Shown here piece after piece: positions 11,618 through 22,775 of a stretch of DNA of 28,177 nucleotides (positions are counted from its first letter, which is position 1; every line of letters starts with the position of its first letter). This DNA comes from Cudoniella acicularis (taxonomy: Eukaryota > Ascomycota > Leotiomycetes > Helotiales > Helotiaceae), in NCBI GenBank assembly GCA_013054445.1, contig JAAMPI010000684.1:1-28177 (forward strand), in the 5' to 3' direction. Made by a program: the position numbers and the translations under genes. The notes below the pieces were generated by a model. It was not told where the DNA came from, ran no database searches, and saw only the letters and a list, made by a program, of their open reading frames with translations.

Positions 11618-14537
11618 ATGCCTGTATTCTGTAGGCATTCTGGAACCGCTCTGACTCAGTATTATATGTGAGCTAATAAATTTTTAGAGGATTGAATTTA
11701 AGTTCGGGTGAATCTCGAGGCCGTTTGTGGTCGCGACCCCGCGTCGAAGTGGGGGATCCTGTCGCGTGAAGGATTCGAGAGAGCAGGAAAGAAGGTATTC
11801 GAGGAGGTTTTAGGTCGGTAGGCAGTATCCCGCTGAATAGCCTCACTGAGTTATCGCTAGATCAGAAAAGAATGGTCGTATCGAGGTGGTTATCGGTGAG
11901 AGGATGGAGTTGTAAGAAGGTCGAAGTCGAAGTGGGTGCAAGGCGGAGCTCTTGAGCGCTCAGGTCAAATTCACCGCCGAGTCCTTCTCGGAAACGGAAA
12001 CGCTAGTGACGACAATTGCCCTGTGCCCAGTGCAAGTGCCCACATCAAAAAATACCCAAGTACCGACCAAAGTATATGCGCGGCGATTGGCGTGTCCTTA
12101 GCCAGTGCAAGCAGAAAACGGGACGGCGGCGACGATGAGAGGTTTTGTTTTGTTTTTGAGGTTGGGGAAGCTGTACAACCCAAAAGGCGGAGAGTATTTT
12201 TCACAAGCCCAGATCCGAATCCAGCATATGAAGCCACCCTTGCCAATAGCACGGCTAGAAGAGGAAAAGGACGAGGGAAGCTCTCCCTTTTGGAGCGGCT
12301 TCTCGTCCTATCTCTAAGCACAGATTTGCGCTTCTCGCGTGTAACGACTGGTTATCCAACAGTGTGCCTTTTGATAGGTTGGGATGAAAGAATCGCTCCA
12401 AAAAGCAAAAGCAATCCAGGTCCGCAACGACTCCAGGAGACTTTTCAACCCGCTCTGGAACACCCACGCAGCAGCAGCAGGGTCCAAAGGTCGACCAGGG
12501 CAAGGACTCAAGGAGACCATTCACATTTGCTGCAGAAAGGTCTCGTGACTGCAGAAGCTGCGGGCAATGCAGGCAATGGGGGGATCACTCCAGAGCAGCT
12601 GTACGCATCACGACATGCAGAGCTTGGCGTCTGCTACTACCTGCTCTGAAGGACACCTCTCTTATCACTATAAAGTCGTCGCTGCGACGCGCAAGTACCG
12701 ATGCAGAACATCCAGATCCGGAACATCTAGAGTAAGCATGACATCCCACGCTGATCACGCACAACTCGATGGCCGCCCGGTGGAAGAGCCATCCCTACGT
12801 GGTGTGGACAGCTTCACTCAACGGTGTTGATTCCGGGCACCCTTTCTTCTATCTTTAGAGTTTTTGTGGCTGCCGTCTCATTCTGTTTCGAGATCGCCAA
12901 AGACATTGCCTGATGAGTTTGATCACACTGTTATGGAGCTTTCAACAGTTTAATTATCATGGCCCATTGGCGAGTCATTTTTGAAATCAGCTACACTAGT
13001 TGAGACATTTGATATTGATGAAGAAGAGTCAGGAGGCAAAGGATCGCAACGAGGGGTGCATTTCAAAAAGTTTCAAATGCCACCACGTCTGGCGCGGCTA
13101 CCCCAAAATTCCCAAACAACCGGCAAAGCAAGGACCGAGCCATGAACCTTCTAACTCTAAATTCCAGATCCCATAGCAATCATGGGGGGCAGGATTCCCA
13201 CTGAGTCATCTGACGAATTGCACAACTCCCTCGGTCCCCTGAAGCATGTGAAAGTTCTACGCTACCCCACGTTCTTGTTTCCCCACCACACCAATATCTC
13301 GAGCTCTCAAACTCTATCCAGCCTTGTCTGTACTCTTGTGCAACCAACATCGATGACCAAACATCGCAACACCAAAGCCACAATAATTCCCACCTCGGGC
13401 TCAACTACCACAATAACGGCAGCCACAAATACGAATGTCGGTTTATACGAACCGGTAGTCTGGTCACCAGCTGAATATAGCACGTAAAGGGGGTCAGAAA
13501 TCAAGGTGAGGGGTGGAGAACCACGTTTTGGAGTATCACATGTATCAGCCTCAGCACTCCGTTTCACCTCGTGTTATACAGAGCGTCGCACGCGACCGCC
13601 TCTTTGAAGTATCGGGAGGGACCGGATGATGCGGAAAAGTGATACCAGGCGCTGTATATATTGGAACAGAAGGGGGTGTGTGGCTCAATGAGTCAATGAC
13701 GTATCTCATTATGCTGCCTGACTCTTCGGATTACTTCTCAGTGAGAGACATCCACTCAAACTGAATTTTCAATCTTCTCCAGCCTCTTAACCCCGAGGTT
13801 GGAATCTGAAAGTGTTGGTTGTTGCTTACTTGACAACGAGCTTTGTTTTCTGATGTCTGGTTCCGTCTTACAATATTGAAGACAAGCAGGAAGGTATTCG
13901 TAATTTCAGGTGAGATTCTCGTACCAACACGTACTCGGCGATGTGGTACATAAGACTCGAAGTCGCAGTACTCAATTCTCCACATTGCCGCGTAAAGGAG
14001 TGAATAGGACATTCTTGCGATGAGATTTGTCACAAATTGTCTTCAATGGACTGCGCTCCATCCTATGGGCATGTAAAAAAAGGCAAAGACTCAGCACCGG
14101 GATGGTTAGGACCTGGCTTTGCAACACCATTAAGTTTACAACAGAGAGAATATTTGCTGATCAAGGATGTTCCTTAGTGACTTCTCACAATTATATTGAT
14201 ATGCGTGCACTGGCAACGATGATTGCCCGAAGTTTTTTTAACCAGGCCCCTAGCTTGAACTCTAGCTATTTTACTATGTGTAACTGAAGATAAAACAAGG
14301 CGCTGGTGAAACCATAGAATATATTTCTGAAATGATGCCTATGAAGGAGGAATCTAGAGGGTTGCTCAATCTTTATTGAAGAATTAGACCCGCTGCTCCT
14401 CCTCAGCGGAGTTAAAGCCACTGGTACAAGAAGGATAAGTCTGATGAGTCTTTTCAATTTCAATTCATAGCATAACGAAGTATTGAGCAGTGGACGAACG
14501 GATGGAAAAGTTCTATCCAGAAAACTTGAAGGTCAAG

Positions 14538-14543
14538 CACGTG
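14538..14543. promoter_or_regulatory. CACGTG E-box upstream of RPL28
   Basis: Palindromic CACGTG about 360 nt before the RPL28 start codon. It can bind bHLH factors such as Cbf1-type proteins. A single six-base match, so weak evidence. Confidence 0.2.
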
Positions 14544-14759
14544 AGCAAAGGACATGTGACGAAGAATCTTTAAGCCTGAGGCATCAATAACAACAAGCTG
14601 TAATTTTTGAGGCTGTGACAAAAAAAAAAACTTGATTTGGAACGGATGAATTGAACAGTCGAGATCATTTTATCGATACTGCAGCTTTGTCTGAAAGTGC
14701 AAGCGCTCCCTCGGAATTACAGGCTCAAGCGTGAGGTTGCAACTGGAAGAAACGCCTCG

Positions 14760-14768
14760 TTAGGGTTT
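14760..14768 (+). promoter_or_regulatory. Telobox-like TTAGGGTTT in the RPL28 promoter
   Basis: TTAGGGTTT lies 136 nt upstream of the RPL28 start codon. Telomere-repeat-like boxes are known in promoters of ribosomal protein genes in fungi and plants, bound by Myb-domain or Tbf1-type factors. The match and the downstream gene fit that pattern; binding is inference. Confidence 0.5.
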
Positions 14769-14903
14769 CGCCCTCAAGTTCTGGTGGGCCCTCGCCAAAA
14801 TTTCCTTAGCGCCATTTTCCGATTTTCGAGGCGCAACTCCAATTTTGACGATTGAGGGACGACTCCCAGACCACGACAACAGCATCGAACAAATACCGTC
14901 ACG

Positions 14904-15726
14904 ATGCCTACTCACTTAAGCAAAACCCGCAAGCAGTACGTTCCCATTCCCACCCCCATCACCTGGACAATTACCCGCTCGGAAATATTAGCACGGTCGC
15001 GCTGGACCTCGCGATGCGTTTGTTTGTTGATCGCTCTGCGATGACGAGGAATGACAATTTGAGGGAACTTCTGGGATGGCATTGAAAGGGAATGGCGATA
15101 GCAGGATCACAGGAGTTTATGCTAACTGGAATACGCAGCCGCGGACACGTCTCTGCCGGTCATGGTCGAGTAGGCAAGCACCGCAAGCATCCCGGTGGAC
15201 GAGGTCTCGCTGGTGGACAACATCACCACAGGACGAACATGGACAAGTACCATCCGGGTTACTTTGGAAAGGTCGGAATGCGGTATTTCCACAAGCAAGG
15301 CAACCACTTCTGGAAGCCAGTTATCAACTTGGACAAGGTACGTTTTTAACGAGCTCGGTTTACGATGGGAGTTTAGGGCTTGCTACGGGAGAAAAACTGG
15401 AATCAACAAGAGGAGGAGAGCGATTGGCTTGGGTGGATACTTTTACAGCAATGGGAATTATCAGGGATGTTATTTTGGGAGCGCGCGCTGATATCTCCCC
15501 TCCACAGCTCTGGTCCCTCGTCCCCGCAGAGAAGCGCGATGAATACCTCTCCGGCAGCAAGAAAGACACCGTCCCCGTCCTCGACTTACTCCCCCTCGGC
15601 TACTCAAAAGTTCTCGGCAAGGGCAGAATCCCAGAAGTCCCGTTGGTAGTGCGCGCGAGATGGTTCAGCAAGGAGGCAGAGCGAAAGATCACAGCGGCTG
15701 GAGGCGTTGTCGAATTGGTTGCATGA
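14904..15726 (+). CDS. RPL28: 60S ribosomal protein L28 (uL15, animal L27a)
   Basis: Structural protein of the large cytosolic ribosomal subunit. Exons 14904-14935, 15139-15337 and 15508-15726 give 149 residues, the same length as yeast L28. The N-terminus [11 protein letters not shown] joins across intron 1 to [20 protein letters not shown], a basic Gly/His/Arg segment diagnostic of uL15; the C-terminus runs through [19 protein letters not shown] to VVELVA. The introns are long for this genome (203 and 170 nt; donors GTACGT both times), as is common in fungal ribosomal protein genes. Longer frames in this area come only from reading through the introns. I looked for C/D snoRNA boxes in both introns and found no convincing pair. 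Upstream is a telobox-like element. Confidence 0.96.
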
Positions 15727-16162
15727 GCGTGGGACATTTCTCTTTTCTCAGGGATTGGGATATGCATGAATTGAGGTTTTGAGACTTGTGACTTCCGGGC
15801 TGCTGAGTTTCCGTGCAATTACTATACTGTAGCATGAGCGGTCTGGCTTCTATGGCTAAAGGAGTTCATATGAATGAAAAGCACAAACCACATTTCGGCA
15901 TCCATCTATTTTCCAAGGAAGTTGGGATGTGAATCGTTTGAAATCAACACGACTACTTACGGCATGTTTTGATTTCATCGGTAGGGAAGTAGAGGACGTG
16001 ATTACCATTCGCATTATGTCGTGGTGCTATGTGATATCTTGAAATAACAAGACTTGGCAACGCTAATATATATTGTACAAGAACTCAGAACGCCATCTAT
16101 GCATTTACCGCAATGCCACCAACCATGCACCATTAACAAAGCCACCGTCCCCTAACTTTATA
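15727..16162. other. Convergent spacer between RPL28 and CDC7
   Basis: 436 nt between the two stop codons, so it holds both 3' UTRs and the facing terminators. AT-rich; no recognisable gene or repeat. Confidence 0.5.
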
Positions 16163-17646
16163 TTACAACATGTTCATTTCATCTTCATCCTCATATACCT
16201 CTTCTCTTAAGAACTCATGCTGTAGCGCTTCCTCAGCACTAATACGCTTGTTTGGATCCAACTCGAAGCATCGTTCCAGAAATCTCACTGCCATCTTCTC
16301 CTCATCAGTCAAAGGAACTTCGGCCCCATCTTTGCCACTATCATTCCTGCAAGTTGACCACAGAATGATCTTCTCGAGAGTGAACCCAGCATTGCCAATT
16401 GTGGGGATGTTGCTCTCGAATACCGCGCCGTGCATGTAGGCACACATCTTCATCCGCCTAAGACCGAAGATCGTAGCGATTTCGATCATAGCTTCAACGT
16501 CATCGGCCGAGTTGAAGAACGGGAAGCGTTTTGACAAAATTGTCAAGAGCATCACGCCAGCTGACCAAATGTCGATTTTCGTTGTCTGCTCGGTGCATTT
16601 GAAGAGTACTTCTGGTGCTCGAAAACCACGCGTACCCGCTCGATTAGCACGCCTAGAAGGGCGAGAATCGTTCTTTGGGTAGCCATTTGAAGGGCCCATG
16701 GTAGCTGCTACGCTGTTCTGGACTCGGTGACGACGTTCAGGGATGGACTTTCGACAGAGACATGGTTTGGAATCCGTCCCTTCTCGTTCCGCAAGACCAA
16801 AATCGACAAGCACACCTCTTTGCTTGTCAGGTTCGTAGAGGAAGTTGGTTGGTTTGATGTCCCGGTGTATTATGGGTATTTTGGCCCCGTGAATTGCTGC
16901 GAGAGCTTTGAACAGAGAACGGAAGTAGATTTGCATGTCTGGCACTGTCATATTCCTGAAGTAATCCCGAAAATCGGTATGCCTAAAGTAGGGTAGCACT
17001 GCCACTACTTGATCTGTATGTCGAAATGCTGTGATCAGCGGACACACAGCATCGCATGGGCGCGCGGTGATGTCTTTGAGCAGTTCGAGCTCGTTGTAAA
17101 TTCGGGATGGACTGCTTGTCACATAGATCTTCTTGATCGCCACATATTTGGGCCGTCGTCGCTGTTGCGCGTATTCATCCAAATCTGCAAGTCCTTGCAT
17201 GTCAGTCTTGCGCTTCTTGAGTGGCGGTGTTGACCATTTGGTATTTTCTTTCTCTTCAAGATCCCATGAATTGTCATAATGGTCGTATTCCAGATCCTCG
17301 GCTTTGTATACAGTAGAAAATGTACCTATGTCGCGTTAATTTGTATCCAATTATTTCGAGGAATGAACAAACCCTCTCCAATGCGATTGATCAATCGGAA
17401 GCGCTCCTTTATCCCTTTGAACGTTTCTGTAAACCTTTCCATGTCCTCTCGAACCGCAGCATCAACCGTTTCGTCGCTTTCGTCGGAGTATTCAGAATAA
17501 CCATCTTCTTGTATATCTTCCTCTTCCATGTCACCTCGTGACTCGCCCATCCCGTTGTCCTCGGCGTCAAGATCCTCATCTGGGTCAAACTCATCGTGGT
17601 GAATCTGGAATGGAACTTTCGCGTTTCGGGGACGAGTAGTTGTCAT
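16163..17646 (-). CDS. CDC7: CDC7 (Dbf4-dependent) protein kinase
   Basis: Ser/Thr kinase catalytic subunit of DDK, which phosphorylates MCM helicase to fire replication origins. Exons 17646-17373 and 17325-16163 (47-nt intron with GTTTGT donor) give 478 residues. An acidic N-terminal tail precedes the kinase. The glycine loop GEGTFSTVY (about 90-98) is completed by the splice; then VAIKK (Lys about 156), the helix-C Glu in YNELELL (about 170), HRDIKPTNFLY (Asp about 247) and VDFGLAE (Asp about 266). Between DFG and the APE-like RAPEVLF is a basic, Cys-containing insert of about 50 residues (REGTDSKPCLCRK onward), a hallmark of CDC7 kinases. Kinase insert 1 (DLEYDHYDNSW to RRRPKYVAIK) is also present. 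The ATG at 17646 starts MTTTRPRNAKVP. Divergent from condensin subunit 1, 288 nt away. Confidence 0.95.
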
Positions 17647-17934
17647 TGTGGAGCACAAGAGAGGGGATTAATTGAAACTTTTATAACATGCCCAGGGACA
17701 AGAAGTCATTTGCAAGCAACCTCACAATTGGTTGTTTTGGAGCAGGTACAAGGACATTCGCGGGGTGTTATTGCAGGCGCAAATGTCGCACTAAGCTTCT
17801 TTGGGCTAAACATCAACAAACGCGTCTCCTGGTCGCTGACCACAACACCAGACAGCTTTGCGACAACCAACTTTTTCAACGACAATTTTGATGTATGTAT
17901 TTGCGCGGTCGAATACTGCGACTTCTCCGCCATC
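17647..17934. promoter_or_regulatory. Shared bidirectional promoter of CDC7 and condensin subunit 1
   Basis: Only 288 nt separate the two start codons, so both genes must draw on this interval. A perfect ACGCGT box (17820-17825) sits 115 nt from the condensin start and about 175 nt from the CDC7 start. A CDC7-antisense open frame crosses the region in phase with condensin but its sequence is not condensin-like. Confidence 0.7.
17820..17825. promoter_or_regulatory. ACGCGT MCB box in the CDC7/condensin promoter
   Basis: Perfect palindromic ACGCGT within AAACGCGTCTCC. In yeasts MBF binds this box to drive G1/S transcription. Being palindromic and central it could serve both flanking genes. Site seen; binding inferred. 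Confidence 0.5.
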
Positions 17935-20900
17935 ATGGACACTATTATCTTCGATATTAACGATGCCCTCAAACATTACATGAGCGATCCTGCCACGGTT
18001 TCGACGCCGGAAGCTGACTCAAATCTCGTCGATTGCGAAAACGACCCCGAATCGCTCACCAACTCCTTGGTGAACACCGTGCTAAACCCGATTGTCGACT
18101 CAGTGGCCGAGAATCCAGACGCCATAACTAGAAGCTCTTCCTTTGATTCCTTACAATTTCTTCTAAAGTGCGCCCCAGTCTCTCTTAAGTCTAATCAGAA
18201 CTACCCTACCGAACCCGATTCTGAACTTTTCAAACTTTCTAGATCTTCCTCTATACTCCCTACCCATGCCCTGAGCAAAATTCTCGATCTAGTCGTATCA
18301 GGTCTCTCGACCGAAGCCGACGTAATTCATCACGATCTCGAATCAGACGAACAAGAACTTGTCTCGCACCATAAACAATTGCTGGAAGTATTCGGTTTCC
18401 TCCTACAATGGACCATCGCAGCAGTCGAGACGAAAGCAGCGGAGAAGTCAAGCTCAGCGCCCGCCGCGCGTGGACGAGGGAAAGGTGCAAAATCAAAGGC
18501 AGCAGCTGGGAAGGATAAAGATGGAAACTGGGATTCGTCTGCTCAGCTACAAACAGCACTCGACACGATGTGCAAAGTTCTCAAGTTGAAACTCTCCAAG
18601 ATCTTCTTGACGACTTCTGAGAGGGATACATTTATCAGCTTGTTCACTCGACCTGTGTACATGATACTAGAAAGCGAGCAGAGAGTCAAGAATACAGCGA
18701 TCAGGATGCATGCATTCAAAGTTTTATGCATAGCAGTAAAGCATCATGGTAACGGATATGGTAGGGTTCCCCAGCTTCTGTAAGATCAAATTGCTAACAA
18801 TGTTGATAGCTGCACAAATATCTATTGTGCAGAATTTAACATATTTTGAGCATCTTGCAGAACCTATGGCAGAGTTTCTCTACATTCTTGCAGAGCAGTA
18901 CGATTATCCACAACTTGCTGACGAAATTCTGCGAGAACTCAGCAACAAAGAGTTCAACAGCAATGATACGAAGGGCCCGAAATCGGTTTCCTCCTTCATT
19001 GTGAAGCTGTCTGAACTAGCGCCAAGACTCGTTATCAAGCAGATGACGATGCTAGCGAAACAGCTGGATTCCGAGTCGTACGCATTGCGCTGCGCTCTTA
19101 TCGAAGTTTGCGGGAATCTTGTGGCCGATCTCAGCAAGCAAGAAGAACGTGGTGACAATCACAAATCACAACTGAACGCATTTTTCGATGTGCTGGAAGA
19201 GCGATTCTTAGACGTCAATCCATACTGCAGATGCCGAACCATTCAGGTTTACATTAAAATATGTGACCTGGAACAAAAATTTCCGAAGCGACGACAAAAG
19301 GCTGCAGAGCTGGCTGCGAGAAGTTTGGAAGATAAGAGCAGTAACGTGAGAAGGAATGCGATCAAACTATTGGGCTCCCTCATCAAAACACATCCTTTCA
19401 GCATTATGCACGGCTCTCAACTTTCATTGAAGGAATGGAATTCCAGACTAGATGCTGTCGATGCCGAGCTCAATGCTCTCAAACCTCCAGCAGAGACACA
19501 GGCCTGGTCGATAATAAAGCCAATGAGACAGTTGATACGGCGCTACTAGATGATGCTACACAGATTCCACCCGATTCTCCTCAAAAGCCTTCGCAAATGA
19601 CGGACGAACAGAAAATTGCGGCTGTCAAAAAGGCACAAGAAGATGCGGCAACTTCAGAAGCCATCAACAAGCTCACTTTGACGAGACGGTATTATGTGGA
19701 AGCGCTCAAATTTATCGAAGTTTTGCATGGAGCTACCCCAACCATCTGTCAATTACTTGGGTCAAAAAACAAGAGCGAGGTCATTGAGGCCATGGATTAT
19801 TTCGAGATCGGAGACGCGTACAATATCGAGCAAAACAAACTTGGTATTCGGAGGATGTTGAGACTCATCTGGACGAAAGGGAACAGCGATGAAGGCAAGG
19901 GCGTCCAGAACCACCTTATTGAATGTTACAAGCGCCTCTTTTTCGAAGCTCCTGATTCGTACAACGGCAACGATGCTGCAAACTACATTGCTCGAAACAT
20001 GATTAGTTTGACGTTTGGTGCCACTCCAGCAGAATTGACATCGCTGGAGCAACTTCTTGCCACCATGATGAAAGCAAACCACATCTCTGAGTTGGTAGTT
20101 CAAAAACTTTGGCAAGTCTACGGTGTTCAAAAGAGAGAAATCTCAAAGAGCCAACGACGTGGTTCGATCATTGTTCTCGGCATGCTTGCAACTGCAAAGC
20201 CCGAGATCGTTGTTGGCGAAATGGAAACTATGCTACGCATTGGCTTAGGCAGCTTAGGTCGCTCGGATTTGCAGCTTGCTAAATACACTTGTATTGCACT
20301 TCGAAGAATAAACCCTACAGGACGACAAGCAAAAGAAACCAATGTCCAGACATCAAAACTTCCAAATGACCATGCTGTTCTCTCGAAGCTCGCGGCGATT
20401 ACAGAAATTGAGTCGGACAACAAGGAATGGTATGGTGTTGCTGAGCAGGCAATCAGCGCCATTTATACCCTTTCAAAACACCCTGACACACTTTGCTCCG
20501 AGATATTAAGAAGAAAGACAAGACATGTGTTTCAGCAGCGAGTTGCAAAAACTCCAGAGCCAGAAGCACCAGAAGAGGCTACCCAATTGCTATCACCTCC
20601 TCCAGAAGTTACAGAGGCACCAGCCGAGCCAGAAAAGCCGGTGGAGCCCGAGAAAAAACTGAAAGGGACCATTGCTTTATCGCAACTCCTTTTCATTGTC
20701 GGACATGTCGCTATTAAGCAGATTGTTCATCTTGAGCTCTGTGAGCTCGATTTCAAGCGGCGGAAGGCTGATACTGAAAAGAATAAGCCGGCAGCAGAAG
20801 CCCCCGCAGACAAAGCTGCTAAGGAGGCAGCGGATGACTTGGACATGATCGGCGGTACCACCGAGGACGACTTTACAGAGGCAATAACACACATAAGAGA

Positions 20901-21725
20901 GCGTGAGCTCCTTTATGGCGAGAATTCGCTGCTCGCCAACTTCGGACCTCTTGTCTCCGAGATCTGCTCAAACAATACAACATACAAGGACCGCAACCTT
21001 CAAGCAGCTGCAACTCTTTGCTTAGCCAAGCTTATGTGTGTCAGTTCTGAATACTGCGAGGCCAACCTCCCTCTTCTCATCACTATTCTTGAGCGATCCA
21101 AGGATCCAATTACTCGATCCAATGTCGTTATTGCACTCGGTGATATGGCCGTATGCTTCAACCATCTCATTGACGAGAACACGGACTTCTTGTACCGTCG
21201 TCTCAACGATAAAGATGCAAGTGTGAAGCGTACTTGCTTGATGACTCTCACTTTCCTAATTCTTGCTGGTCAAGTCAAGGTTAAGGGTCAATTGGGAGAG
21301 ATGGCTAAGTGTCTGGAGGACGAAGATAAGCGTATTGCGGATTTGAGCAGAATGTTCTTTACTGAGCTAAGTACGAAGGACAATGCTGTTTATAATCATT
21401 TCGTGGATATGTTCAGTCTTTTGTCCGCGGAGAAGGATTTGGAAGAGGATTCTCTCAAAAGGATTATCAAGTTCTTGGCTGGATTTATTGAGAAGGTATG
21501 TCTCAACCTCTCCTCCATCTGCGATTAAGATAAGATAACTAACAAGCTATTTAGGATAAACACGCCAAGCAACTCGCTGATAAACTGGCTGCCAGACTGG
21601 CAAGATGCGAGACTGAAAGACAATGGAATGATGTGGCGTATGCCCTAAGTCTTCTCCAACATAAAAATGAGGACATCACGAAGATGGTGGCTGGAGGATT
21701 CAAAATCATACAGGCCAATGCTTGA
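17935..21725 (+). CDS. Condensin complex subunit 1 (Cnd1/YCS4/NCAPD2), apparent frameshift
   Basis: HEAT-repeat subunit of condensin, which compacts mitotic chromosomes. Exons 17935-18167, 18243-18748, 18810-21495 and 21555-21725; about 1,197 residues, normal for the family, if the reading frame is corrected. The N-terminus MDTIIFDINDALKHYMSD, the body (RVKNTAIRMHAFKVLCIAVK, LEERFLDVNPYCRCRTIQVY, SEAINKLTLTRRYYVEALKF) and the C-terminal Cnd1 domain (about residues 989-1115, SKDPITRSNVVIALGDMAV) are all present. Near 19494-19503 the frame shifts by +2 at GAGACACAGG in a linker of low conservation; both sides are otherwise intact. Exon 1/2 can also be read without splicing because intron 18168-18242 is 75 nt and stop-free; homology memory favours splicing it (FLLK joined to SSSILPTHALSK). 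The frame is open for more than 100 codons upstream, but 17935 is chosen because the conserved N-terminus begins there. Confidence 0.93.
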
Positions 21726-22037
21726 GGTTGTAATGAAAGGATGCTGCTATCTGTATGATTTATGAAGGTCGAGATGGGCATCTGTCGGGGCGTCAGCTGG
21801 GAGGGTGGTTGGATGCTGGGTCTGGCGCTGGCGCTGGTGGTAATGGGACTCCCACTCGCGTAATGTCTTAACGAATGCACACTTTTTGAATTTCCAAAAA
21901 TTTGCCGTGCTCTGTGACCGGCCTTCCATTTCCCACTAAATGAAGTAGGAAAAAATTCGTAAAAACGAGAGTACATAAGTGTGGCCGGTAGAGCCTGGCC
22001 ATGTGCCATGCACTGTTGAGGGAATGCAAAAAGAAAA
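21726..22037. other. Condensin 3' flank
   Basis: 312 nt after the condensin stop. It includes a GGCGCTGGCGCTGGTGG-like simple stretch near 21823-21839. No gene recognised; it should contain the condensin 3' UTR and the terminator T run of the first tRNA-like element at its right end. Confidence 0.4.
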
Positions 22038-22135
22038 TGCTAGGTATGAGAATCGAACTCATGATCTTCTGCGTTATAGCAAATGCCCCTTGGGACTTTT
22101 CACAAACAGATATCATACCACTAGACCAACCCAGC
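22038..22135 (-). tRNA. tRNA-like element 1 with a 26-27 nt insert in the anticodon loop
   Basis: Reads GCTGGGT (acceptor 5'), TG, D arm GTC-TAGTGGTAT-GAT, anticodon stem TCTGT/GCAGA, variable loop AGATC, T arm ATGAG-TTCGATT-CTCAT, acceptor 3' ACCTAGC and discriminator A. All stems pair, with one G-U in the acceptor and one in the anticodon stem. A-box (TGGTCTAGTGG) and B-box (AGTTCGATTCT) promoters fit RNA polymerase III, and TTTTCTTTTT follows at once. If the insert is an intron after position 37, the anticodon is GTG (His), but the body does not look like tRNA-His and lacks an obvious extra 5' G. It could be a true intron-bearing tRNA, a pseudo-tRNA or a tRNA-derived repeat. Confidence 0.6.
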
Positions 22136-22775
22136 TTGCTATTGTTTTTGACTACTTTATGTTTATTCTGATACATAAGCTAGTTCAAAATTGTGGGTTG
22201 GTGGTAGTGGTGTTGTTGAGTCATTGTCTGGGCTGGGTTGTGGCTGTGAAGGTAAGGAGTCATTGTTGCACATGATTGAGCGATGGATTTTACAGAGTGG
22301 GAGATTCGGGAGGAATGTAAAGAGGAGGGGAAAACCTGGAAAGAAAGGGATGTTTGTGAGGGGGAGGCGCATGAGGTTGTGCTTGTGGTGGTCATGGTGG
22401 AAGCTAAGCGAGAAAGGGGTCGCGACACGTGATGTCCAGAAGCGGCAACCACCAGATAGGGGAAAGGGCGCCAGCGCTTTAGAGGATTTGGGACTGCAGG
22501 AAAAGCACTAGGCAGCGACTGTTCAGCTAAAAGCATTTGATTGATTGTCTTTGCCCAAATCATATCCAAATTGCGGCCCTTCACCTCGGTTAAACGATAA
22601 AGCACCAATCTCATCCATCCAAGTATCCATTTCACTCCTAATCCACGACCGAGTCAGCCCTAATTTTCAGCACAAACCCACAAAAGAGTGCCATAAAATC
22701 CCAAAATTAATATATTCCCAATCTGGAAGTCCAAATATATATATTTGCCCCAAAAAAGTGCAAAAAGAAAAAGGA
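22136..22775. other. Spacer between tRNA-like elements 1 and 2
   Basis: 640 nt without a recognisable gene. It starts with a TTGCTATTGTTTTTG flank that resembles the same flank of element 2, then carries an inverted partial copy of the element's 5' end at 22193-22210. A perfect palindrome AAATATATATATTT lies near 22733-22746. Short frames here are not supported. Confidence 0.4.
22193..22210 (+). repeat. Inverted partial copy of the tRNA-like 5' end
   Basis: GTGGGTTGGTGGTAGTGG on the plus strand resembles the minus-strand start of element 1 (GCTGGGTTGGTCTAGTGG). It points the opposite way and begins about 57 nt from the element's 5' end. Element 2 has a comparable head-to-head copy. Confidence 0.45.

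Larger units (their letters stand above)
11618..14903. other. Long gene-poor interval between the CCCH gene and RPL28
   Basis: About 3.3 kb with divergent genes on both sides. The left part should be the promoter and leader of the CCCH gene, the right part the RPL28 promoter. A 237-codon open frame (11936-12649, plus) and several shorter ones occur, but their composition is irregular, they resemble no family I know and no convincing splice pattern joins them. The middle (about 12.8-14.3 kb) is AT-balanced sequence with many stops. A lineage-specific gene or long noncoding RNA cannot be excluded. Confidence 0.45.

Noticed and set aside
11936..12649. 237-codon plus-strand frame upstream of the CCCH gene
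   Set aside because: Irregular composition, no recognised domain, no splice partners, and it covers the probable promoter and leader of the divergent gene. Kept only as a remark.
15076..15507. Longer frames through RPL28 introns
   Set aside because: They read through introns; the spliced product has exactly the expected 149 residues.
14936..15507. Intron-encoded C/D snoRNA in the long RPL28 introns
   Set aside because: A GATGAC-like string occurs in intron 1 but no matching D box with terminal pairing was found.
17596..17934. N-terminal extension of condensin subunit 1 by 113 in-frame codons
   Set aside because: The segment overlaps the CDC7 5' end, is not condensin-like, and the family N-terminus starts at MDTIIFDINDALKHY.
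22038..22135. Naming element 1 tRNA-His (anticodon GTG)
   Set aside because: The anticodon depends on an assumed intron position, the body does not resemble tRNA-His, and sister elements give other anticodons.
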